NCBI GenBank assembly: GCA_003497505.1
Contig: DNNV01000106.1
Coordinates: 1 to 8,576 of the forward strand
Length of the DNA: 8,576 nucleotides
Direction: 5' to 3'
DNA from: Clostridiales bacterium
Lineage (GTDB): Bacteria > Bacillota > Clostridia > Tissierellales > Sedimentibacteraceae
Positions 1 to 3,564 of the stretch are shown here, piece by piece. Position 1 is the stretch's first letter. Each line of letters starts with the position of its first letter. Made by a program: the position numbers and the translations under genes. The notes below the pieces were generated by a model that was not told the origin of the DNA, did not search any database, and worked only from the letters and a program-made list of their open reading frames with translations.

Positions 1-112
1 ACATTGCCCCGGACAAACTGCATCCTATCATGCCTGCAACCGTAAAAAATATTGGCAGATTTACAATTTCGGACAAACCGAGCAATCCGCTACTTAATAA
101 AAAAGCTTGCAT
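1..112 (-). CDS. Partial membrane protein at window edge, possibly UPF0126/TRIC-like
   Basis: The first 37 residues of a minus-strand gene are visible; it continues past position 1. The start at 112 is well supported: GGAGG lies five bases upstream of the ATG. The visible part is hydrophobic, with a run of Leu, Gly, Ile and Phe, and contains a segment reading FFTVAGMIGCSLSGAM. An N-terminal hydrophobic helix followed by a small-residue S-G-A motif is reminiscent of the UPF0126 (TRIC-type) membrane family, but the fragment is too short to assign. It is transcribed away from the plus-strand regulator at 315 and is separated from the phage genes by about 200 bases of A+T-rich DNA. It could therefore be the host gene next to the prophage, or a last phage gene. 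Confidence 0.6.
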   Translation of the reverse strand, partial: MQAFLLSSGLLGLSEIVNLPIFFTVAGMIGCSLSGAM

Positions 113-129
113 AGCTACCTCCTGCGGCA

Positions 130-149
130 TACTCTTTCCGGTAAGAGTA
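130..149 (-). promoter_or_regulatory. Hairpin in the leader of the left-edge gene
   Basis: A perfect 7-bp inverted repeat, TACTCTT and AAGAGTA with a 6-base loop, lies about 10 bases before the GGAGG of the gene starting at 112. It has no U-tract on either strand, so it is probably not a terminator. It could be a leader structure affecting translation or mRNA stability. It does not match any riboswitch I can recognise. Confidence 0.3.
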
Positions 150-261
150 CCTTAATGTTGATATTTCTTGTATTGGACAAATTATTTATATATTAGTTAA
201 GATAGTGATATTAAATAATATGATGTATGTATTAAAATAATGCACGTCCGGCAAATAAAAA

Positions 262-289
262 TCGACAAGCGCATGTACTATTTTATGTT
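262..289 (+). promoter_or_regulatory. Probable promoter of the HTH regulator
   Basis: A TCGACA box (262-267) is followed after 16 bp by TATGTT (284-289), about 25 bases before the regulator's start codon. Each box resembles the sigma-A consensus with mismatches, so this is the best candidate in the leader rather than a firm call. Confidence 0.4.
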
Positions 290-314
290 ACGATATTTAC
301 GGAGGTGTTAACAA

Positions 315-536
315 ATGATAAGTTATAAAAAATTGAGATTATTATTAGTAGACAGAGAAATTACATGGCAAGAATTACTTGATGGCACTGGATTAAGTCC
401 TGACATGGGAGTGAAGCTAAGAAATGATAAATCAGTTAGCTTGTATACATTAGAAAAGGTGTGTGATTTTTTAGATGTTGATATAGGTGAAGTTGTGACA
501 TTTTCAACAGGTACAAATACCCTACAAGCAAAATAA
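315..536 (+). CDS. Small Cro/C1-type HTH regulator (YozG/HTH_26-like)
   Basis: This is a 73-residue, single-domain DNA-binding protein. Almost the whole chain is a Cro/C1-type five-helix fold: an N-terminal MISYKKLRLLL helix, an ITWQELLDGTGLS segment as the first helix of the HTH, a recognition-helix region around residues 28-40, then TLEKVCDFLDVDIGEVVTF, the usual closing helices. Length and start motif match the YozG-like HTH_26 family. GGAGG lies nine bases before the ATG at 315. It is the only plus-strand gene in this part of the window and converges on the accessory genes, with a shared bidirectional terminator at 587-620. It could regulate the prophage or the neighbouring left-edge gene; its operator is not known. 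It has no dimerisation or cleavage domain such as a full CI repressor would carry. Confidence 0.85.
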   Translation: MISYKKLRLLLVDREITWQELLDGTGLSPDMGVKLRNDKSVSLYTLEKVCDFLDVDIGEVVTFSTGTNTLQAK

Positions 537-542
537 CTTTTG

Positions 543-558
543 TTTAAATGCATTTAAA
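543..558. repeat. Perfect 16-bp palindrome after the HTH gene
   Basis: TTTAAATGCATTTAAA is an exact palindrome starting six bases after the stop codon of the regulator. A second perfect palindrome, TTGAAATTTCAA, follows at 572-583. They could be protein-binding sites or parts of a structured 3' end; nothing in the sequence decides this. Confidence 0.6.
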
Positions 559-586
559 AGCCTTGGATTTCTTGAAATTTCAAAAG

Positions 587-620
587 AAAATAGCCAAGAC
601 AACTATTCTTGGCTATTTTT
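587..620. terminator. Bidirectional intrinsic terminator
   Basis: An 11-bp perfect stem (AATAGCCAAGA at 589-599 pairing with TCTTGGCTATT at 607-617) has a 7-base loop. It extends by A-U pairs so that T residues follow on the plus strand (616-620) and on the minus strand (from 590 downward). It lies between the convergent HTH gene and the minus-strand small genes and can end both transcripts. Confidence 0.9.
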
Positions 621-628
621 AATACACT

Positions 629-802
629 CTAACTTTCTCTATTCCTTATTTCATCTATGGCACTCTGAGCTTTACTTTGTATCATTTCTAAATAATCAAT
701 TGCCTGCTCATATCTTCCGGCTTCAACGGATTCAGCAATTCTTTTGACACGACTTGTAATATATTCAGTTTCCCAAGTTCTCTCAAAATCTTTCATATCC
801 AT
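629..802 (-). CDS. Small hypothetical charged helical protein (57 aa)
   Basis: This short gene begins MDMKDFERTW and ends EIRNRES. The chain is rich in Glu, Arg, Lys and Ala with spaced Ile/Leu, and looks wholly helical (for example SRVKRIAESVEAGRYEQAI), so a small helical bundle or coiled coil is likely. It starts four bases after the stop of the preceding gene (806-1000), suggesting translational coupling; AGGGG lies upstream within that gene. The bidirectional terminator begins nine bases after its stop. It is the last gene of a tight minus-strand series 990-1154, 806-1000, 629-802. I do not recognise the family. The second ATG two codons in (796) is an alternative start. Confidence 0.75.
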   Translation of the reverse strand: MDMKDFERTWETEYITSRVKRIAESVEAGRYEQAIDYLEMIQSKAQSAIDEIRNRES

Positions 803-805
803 ACT

Positions 806-1000
806 TCACTTCACCCCTGATAGTTTGATAACAACTTGGTTGTTTTCTACATCAATAAACTTCTCTATTTGCTGGATGTTCCCATTTGAATCTACAAATC
901 CACATTGGCGAGCTTCATCAGAACCTATGTTGATTGTATAACTTGTTATTTCTCCGCGCCCGTTTTTTTTAGGTGATAATTTTATAGGCTTACTTTCCAC
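806..1000 (-). CDS. Small hypothetical protein with GTG start (64 aa)
   Basis: The start is GTG at 1000, preceded by GGAGAGG at about seven to ten bases, inside the end of the gene before it; the two overlap by 11 bases. After a basic N-terminus (ESKPIKLSPKKNGRG) the chain alternates hydrophobic and polar residues (ITSYTINIGSDEARQCGFVDSNGN, then FIDVENNQVVIKL), which predicts a small all-beta domain. It is soluble, with no signal peptide or membrane segment. Its sequence is unrelated to the tail and lysis proteins. The overlap upstream and the four-base gap downstream place it in one operon with the membrane protein and the 57-residue protein. The function is unknown. Confidence 0.75.
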   Translation of the reverse strand: MESKPIKLSPKKNGRGEITSYTINIGSDEARQCGFVDSNGNIQQIEKFIDVENNQVVIKLSGVK

Positions 1001-1154
1001 TTTGTTTCCTCTCCTTCAGAACCATGATGAACGCTATTATCGCCAATATAAGAGCAATAATATTGAATATGATGCTTATGTCGAAAAACAGCGATAACAA
1101 GCTAACTATTAAGTTTAAAACTACTGATACGGTTAGTATATCCATTGACACCAT
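990..1154 (-). CDS. Small two-helix membrane protein (54 aa)
   Basis: This very hydrophobic 54-residue ORF has two predicted membrane helices, roughly residues 6-23 and 28-46, and a basic tail (KERKQSGK). Its stop overlaps the GTG start of the next gene by 11 bases, which supports a coupled, real gene. The start is unclear: neither the ATG at 1154 nor the one at 1145 has a Shine-Dalgarno site nearby. Residues 14-23 (NLIVSLLSLF) align without gaps to residues 21-30 of the 37-residue ORF just upstream (NLIAALISLI), so the two may be related. The exact-consensus plus-strand promoter at 1145-1173 overlaps its first codons on the opposite strand. It could be a holin-like or toxin-like peptide; no function can be fixed. 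Confidence 0.55.
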   Translation of the reverse strand: MVSMDILTVSVVLNLIVSLLSLFFDISIIFNIIALILAIIAFIMVLKERKQSGK

Positions 1155-1173
1155 GGGCAAGATATAATATAAT
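1145..1173 (+). promoter_or_regulatory. Exact-consensus promoter for a candidate antisense RNA
   Basis: TTGACA (1145-1150), 17 bp, TATAAT (1168-1173) is a perfect sigma-A promoter on the plus strand; the start point should be near 1180. No convincing plus-strand gene follows. The transcript would run antisense to the 37-residue ORF at 1214-1327 and its 3' region, which is the expected position of a type I antitoxin RNA promoter. Confidence 0.8.
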
Positions 1174-1185
1174 GTATTTATGGCA

Positions 1186-1203
1186 GAGGGGATTTCTCCC
1201 CTC
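1186..1203. other. Hairpin shared by the sense and antisense RNAs
   Basis: GAGGGGA and TCCCCTC form a perfect 7-bp stem with a 4-base loop; in minus-strand RNA the loop is GAAA, a GNRA tetraloop. It starts 10 bases after the stop of the 37-residue ORF. No U-tract follows on either strand, so termination is doubtful. It would sit in the 3' UTR of the toxin-like mRNA and at the 5' end of the antisense RNA, where loop-to-loop pairing could start duplex formation. Confidence 0.7.
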
Positions 1204-1213
1204 CTGAGTGAAC

Positions 1214-1327
1214 TTACTTTATTTCTAGCAGTTTATGTATCAAACTTATTAGTGCGGCTATTAAGTTGACTATCGCTGTTAGTAGGATTATCGTAAGTTC
1301 TTTTTGTTTATCCTTTTTCTTGCCCAC
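1214..1327 (-). CDS. 37-aa type I toxin-like membrane peptide
   Basis: The start is GTG at 1327, with AGGAGGTGA seven bases upstream. The N-terminus is strongly basic (GKKKDKQKE, residues 2-10) and leads into one amphipathic, Ile/Leu-rich helix (about residues 11-34, LTIILLTAIVNLIAALISLI) and a short charged end. Length, lysine head and single membrane helix are typical of type I toxin-antitoxin toxins, whose products damage the cytoplasmic membrane. An exact-consensus promoter lies directly upstream and a second one fires antisense from beyond the 3' end. The predicted 5' leader is very short, with the ribosome binding site almost at the RNA start. It lies just after the lysis-cassette terminator. 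It shows no clear match to TxpA, BsrG or Fst, so this would be another family. A holin-like lysis accessory is the main alternative. Confidence 0.7.
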   Translation of the reverse strand: MGKKKDKQKELTIILLTAIVNLIAALISLIHKLLEIK

Positions 1328-1349
1328 TTGTTCACCTCCTTATGTATAT

Positions 1350-1378
1350 ATTATATCACGGCGTTACGCCATTGTCAA
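1350..1378 (-). promoter_or_regulatory. Exact-consensus promoter of the toxin-like gene
   Basis: On the minus strand TTGACA (1378-1373) is followed by exactly 17 bp and TATAAT (1355-1350). The start point should fall near 1343, a few bases before AGGAGG. It may also transcribe the three small genes down to the terminator at 587-620 by read-through of the 1186-1203 hairpin. Confidence 0.85.
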
Positions 1379-1380
1379 TG
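1360..1380. promoter_or_regulatory. Two adjacent inverted repeats in the toxin promoter (possible operator)
   Basis: GGCGTTACGCC (1360-1370) is a 4-bp inverted repeat around TTA; CATTGTCAATG (1370-1380) is a 5-bp inverted repeat around T and covers the -35 box. Placed in the spacer and -35 region, they could bind a repressor. They could instead help end the antisense RNA. Confidence 0.4.
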
Positions 1381-1400
1381 CATTTTTATGTAATTTTTCC

Positions 1401-1438
1401 AAAAAATAAAAAAATCCCCGAGCATTACACCCAGGGGA
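1401..1438 (-). terminator. Intrinsic terminator of the lysis cassette
   Basis: Read on the minus strand, TCCCC (1438-1434) pairs with GGGGA (1419-1415) around a 14-base loop and is followed by a run of 13 T with one A (1414-1401). It lies 55 bases after the amidase stop and separates the lysis genes from the toxin-like locus. Confidence 0.85.
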
Positions 1439-1492
1439 ACTGTACTCAGTTCTTGTGATACACAAATGAATCGCATCTAACTTGACGCGGAA

Positions 1493-2170
1493 TTATTTTT
1501 CTTGCATTCTCTCTGCTATTATCAGACACCTTATCATATCCTCTGTGAAGTCGAGCGTGCCGTCTTTATTCCCTTTAATATATCCGGCAGCCACCCATTT
1601 TTTGATAAATTCCTGATAGAACTCTGGCATTTCGGAAATATTTTTATATCTCTTAATTCCTTCCGCTGCCTTCGGCTCCAACTCTTTTATTATATCTGCA
1701 ATAAACTTGTCCCAGTGAGGCAATACGAGCCGCGGGCAGTTTTTACCACTCCAGTGTCGGTGAGGAACAACCTTGTCAATGCTTATGCCTGTAGCTTTAA
1801 TTAACTGCGCAATAAATTTTATTGCTGTTTCCTCGGCTCTATCCACCTCAGCAATTTCAATCCCGATTGATTTCCTGTTTCCGGTTCCTTCTGCCCCGTC
1901 TCCTGCATGCCACGCTGATTCCGTAATTGGCAGCTCCTGGTACACTTCTCCGTGTCCCACTGTAAAATGCCAGCTGGTATACGAGTTAACGGTATCGACA
2001 TATATTGAATTAGCCAGTGCCGATGCACCAGGATTGCCTGTGTTGTGGATTGTAATATATTCAGGCTTCATGGGATATTGAGGTCTTGCCAGTTTGTTTG
2101 ATACCGGTATCAAATGCTGAATTATGCTTATTCCGTCCAACTGAGTGACTATTCCGTCTTTAATCTGCAT
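1493..2170 (-). CDS. Phage endolysin, N-acetylmuramoyl-L-alanine amidase (Amidase_2)
   Basis: This 225-residue endolysin would cleave the amide bond between N-acetylmuramic acid and L-alanine in peptidoglycan to release phage. Residues about 35-165 are an Amidase_2 domain: the zinc ligands appear to be H42 (in ITIHNTG), H137 and C145 (in PHRHWSGKNCPR), with H69 (SWHFTV) and the SIGIEI strand near 101-106 as usual family landmarks. Residues about 175-222 (YKNISEMPEFYQEFI through TEDMIRCLIIAER) form the small helical C-terminal domain seen in many clostridial and bacillar phage amidases. The ATG at 2170 is chosen over an upstream TTG at 2194 because GGGAGG lies nine bases before it. It overlaps the holin stop by 11 bases. 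There is no signal peptide, so export needs the holin. Confidence 0.93.
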   Translation of the reverse strand: MQIKDGIVTQLDGISIIQHLIPVSNKLARPQYPMKPEYITIHNTGNPGASALANSIYVDTVNSYTSWHFTVGHGEVYQELPITESAWHAGDGAEGTGNRKSIGIEIAEVDRAEETAIKFIAQLIKATGISIDKVVPHRHWSGKNCPRLVLPHWDKFIADIIKELEPKAAEGIKRYKNISEMPEFYQEFIKKWVAAGYIKGNKDGTLDFTEDMIRCLIIAERMQEK

Positions 2171-2651
2171 TTCTGCCTGCCTCCCTGTCAACAATAGCTC
2201 CGGCCGTACTGTCTACTTTATCCTTTGCTATACCTAAAACCTTGTTTAAGAATTCAGGAATTTCTATACCGGCATGTTGCAGGTTTTCCACATTAGATAT
2301 TAATTCCCTCACAAGAAGCCACGCAAGCACCAAGGCCGTAAATATTATCTTGCTTACAATATTAATTCCAAGGGCATCGGCAAGGATTAATAGAGCTTTA
2401 TCCAGTAGGAATGCTAAAGCTATCAACATGCCGTACCCTAGCTTTTTATATAGACCGTCTAATACCTTTTTAAGCTCGACCTTCTCGTCCGTCCGCTTGC
2501 CCGCTGCATAAATTCTTGTAATCAGATCCGCAAACATAGCCAATACCGTTACTATTAGAAGTGGCGCAAACACACCGAATATGCTTGTTAAAAACGCGTA
2601 TATTACAGCCAACGCACCGATTAGCGACGTCTTAATTTCATTGTTTCCCAT
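2160..2651 (-). CDS. Phage holin (Phage_holin_4_1 / TcdE-like family)
   Basis: This 163-residue membrane protein would permeabilise the cytoplasmic membrane at the end of the lytic cycle and let the amidase out. Hydrophobic segments lie near residues 10-45 (SLIGALAVIYAFLTSIFGVFAPLLIVTVLAMFADL, likely two passes), 72-95 and 97-116. The family pattern is clear: a charged loop with KKLGYGMLIALAFLLD, then ELISNVENLQHAGIEIPEFL, a hallmark of the toxin secretion/phage lysis holin family. The tail is charged and cytoplasmic. AAGGGAG lies six bases before the ATG. It overlaps the amidase gene, the usual holin-endolysin pair. A terminator sits 26 bases upstream of the start, so its transcription must come by read-through or late antitermination, since I see no promoter in that gap. 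Confidence 0.93.
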   Translation of the reverse strand: MGNNEIKTSLIGALAVIYAFLTSIFGVFAPLLIVTVLAMFADLITRIYAAGKRTDEKVELKKVLDGLYKKLGYGMLIALAFLLDKALLILADALGINIVSKIIFTALVLAWLLVRELISNVENLQHAGIEIPEFLNKVLGIAKDKVDSTAGAIVDREAGRNAD

Positions 2652-2676
2652 TTAATTCTCCCTTCAATTTTTAAAT

Positions 2677-2706
2677 TAAAAAAGAGACCTGTTTTTCAAG
2701 TCTCTT
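2677..2706 (-). terminator. Intrinsic terminator upstream of the holin
   Basis: Read on the minus strand, AAGAGAC (2706-2700) pairs with GTCTCTT (2688-2682) around an 11-base loop, followed by a run of T (2683-2678). It starts 14 bases after the stop of the 51-residue Cys-rich gene and ends that gene's transcript. It would also attenuate tail-operon transcription entering the lysis genes. Confidence 0.85.
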
Positions 2707-2719
2707 AGCGATAAAACCA

Positions 2720-2875
2720 TTAATAATCCTCATCAGACTGATTAAAATATGTAATGCTGTCTTCAATAACCTTATTACAATCACAACACCTATCCCACCA
2801 CATAAAATCATCATTCTGTGAGTATACAGCACTTGAGTTTTTGCATTCACAGTACTCTATATCATTATTATTCAT
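2720..2875 (-). CDS. Cys-rich putative zinc-ribbon protein (51 aa)
   Basis: The ATG at 2875 has AAGGAG seven bases upstream. The protein begins MNNNDIEYCEC; cysteines at 9, 11, 30, 31 and 33 form two knuckle-like clusters (CEC and RCCDC) separated by 18 residues, the pattern of a small zinc-binding domain. Residues 26-28 are MWW-type aromatics next to the second cluster, and the C-terminus is acidic (QSDEDY). It has its own extended -10 promoter (2901-2929) and its own terminator (2677-2706), so it is a complete transcription unit between the tail and lysis modules. That is the structure of a moron. Its job is unknown; a small DNA-, RNA- or protein-binding factor is possible. Confidence 0.75.
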   Translation of the reverse strand: MNNNDIEYCECKNSSAVYSQNDDFMWWDRCCDCNKVIEDSITYFNQSDEDY

Positions 2876-2900
2876 TTTAATTCTCCTTGGCTTTTCTTAT

Positions 2901-2929
2901 ATTATACCACTCCCATTCGTATTATTGAA
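2901..2929 (-). promoter_or_regulatory. Extended -10 promoter of the Cys-rich gene
   Basis: On the minus strand TGGTATAAT contains a perfect -10 (2906-2901) with the TGN extension; a weak -35, TTCAAT (2929-2924), lies 17 bp upstream. The start point should be near 2894, giving a short leader to the start codon at 2875. Confidence 0.65.
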
Positions 2930-2944
2930 TATTTTCTTCTGCAT

Positions 2945-3082
2945 TTAATTGGTCAAATCGAGTGCATTTTCTACAGCTTTCCTAAGGTTAAATATGTCAG
3001 GGACTTCATCAAACTCCATTTTGCCTGCAAGAATTAGGATTACATAGCTCCTAACAATTTGAGAGTCGGGTTTAAATATCAT
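2945..3082 (-). CDS. Small phage protein, second of a tandem paralog pair (45 aa)
   Basis: The ATG at 3082 has AGGAG nine bases upstream. Its sequence matches the neighbouring 43-residue protein throughout: SQIVRSYVILILAG against SQIVKNYLLLIHQG, and VPDIFNLRKAV against VPDLFNLKEVV. Both are probably helical, with a conserved [DE]-V-P-D-[IL]-F-N-L core at residues 26-33. The position after the tail fibre and XkdW-position gene, and before lysis, is where small XkdX-type proteins occur in clostridial and bacillar phages, but this is not the XkdX sequence. It may be a small virion-assembly or regulatory protein; no function is known to me. Confidence 0.75.
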   Translation of the reverse strand: MIFKPDSQIVRSYVILILAGKMEFDEVPDIFNLRKAVENALDLTN

Positions 3083-3108
3083 AATTACTATCTCCTTTAT
3101 ATATTTTA

Positions 3109-3240
3109 TTATATTTCTAAGCATTTTCTTACCACTTCCTTTAGATTGAAAAGGTCGGGAACATCATTAATTGTTTTGATGCCTTGATGTATCAATAGTA
3201 AATAATTTTTTACTATCTGTGATTCTACTGTAAACTCCAT
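3109..3240 (-). CDS. Small phage protein, first of a tandem paralog pair (43 aa)
   Basis: The ATG at 3240 follows the stop of the 103-residue gene directly (TAA then ATG), so it is probably translated by coupling; no strong Shine-Dalgarno site is present. The 43 residues align with the next protein over nearly the whole length, sharing SQIV near the start and VPD-x-FNL at residues 28-34. It ends 26 bases before the second copy's start, so both belong to the tail operon. The pair looks like an old tandem duplication that has diverged. Function unknown. Confidence 0.75.
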   Translation of the reverse strand: MEFTVESQIVKNYLLLIHQGIKTINDVPDLFNLKEVVRKCLEI

Positions 3241-3552
3241 TTACACACCACCCATCATTAAGACCATAATCAAATCGATTATCTCGGCATTTGCTTGCGC
3301 TTGTTCAAGACGAAGCATCTCAACTTCCGCAGGCTCCTGCGGCACATTATTTATCTCGTCTATTTCTTCCTGAGATAGTCCTTCAATCCATTCTGAGCCT
3401 GTCCATTTATGTTTATATAGACCGTTTGGAGGGTCAACAGTGGTGATATTTTCTGAAAGCTCCTCTGTGCAATTGCCATCCTCGTCAAAATCTTTTACAA
3501 GGATTTCTTGTAAGTAGCCGTTTTCATCTATTTTGTATACTTGTCTTTTCAT
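3241..3552 (-). CDS. Tail-fibre-associated protein in XkdW position (103 aa)
   Basis: The N-terminal half looks like a small beta domain: YKIDENGYLQEILV, then ENITTVDPPNGLYKHKWTGSEWIEGL, with the P-P-N-G-L and K-W-T/G-x-x-W-I-E-G pattern seen in XkdW-like and fibre-tip accessory proteins of Gram-positive phages. Then follow an acidic linker with QEEIDEIN and a helical end, EMLRLEQAQANAEIIDLIM, which is common at the C-terminus of proteins in this location. It starts 12 bases after the stop of the fibre gene, with a TGAGG about ten bases before its ATG. It probably assists fibre assembly or forms part of the fibre; a chaperone role is inference. Confidence 0.65.
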   Translation of the reverse strand: MKRQVYKIDENGYLQEILVKDFDEDGNCTEELSENITTVDPPNGLYKHKWTGSEWIEGLSQEEIDEINNVPQEPAEVEMLRLEQAQANAEIIDLIMVLMMGGV

Positions 3553-3564
3553 CTCAATACCTCA

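Larger units (their letters stand above)
1180..1380 (+). ncRNA. Candidate antisense (antitoxin) RNA
   Basis: Inferred from the exact-consensus promoter just upstream. The RNA would start near 1180, form a 5' hairpin at 1186-1203 and then be complementary to the whole 37-residue ORF and its ribosome binding site. The 3' end is uncertain: the inverted repeats at 1360-1380 followed by T-rich sequence are the nearest candidate, but they do not form a classic terminator. A leaderless 29-codon plus-strand ORF begins at 1180 and could be chance. Confidence 0.45.

Noticed and set aside
130..149. Leader hairpin as a riboswitch
   Set aside because: It is a single 7-bp hairpin and lacks the conserved loops of the glycine, fluoride or guanidine classes that I could compare it with.
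208..221. ATATT/AATAT inverted repeat as an operator upstream of the regulator
   Set aside because: The DNA is so A+T-rich that such a short repeat carries little information.
744..941. 65-codon plus-strand ORF
   Set aside because: It lies opposite two minus-strand genes (629-802 and 806-1000) that have ribosome binding sites and coupled ends; it has no such signals.
1186..1203. Hairpin as terminator of the toxin-like mRNA
   Set aside because: The stem is perfect but neither strand has a U-tract after it, so termination here is not supported.
2168..2194. TTG start for the amidase at 2194
   Set aside because: The eight added residues overlap the holin frame, and the GGGAGG site is placed for the ATG at 2170.
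2754..2948. 64-codon hydrophobic plus-strand ORF
   Set aside because: It is the antisense shadow of the Cys-rich gene and its promoter, with no ribosome binding site.
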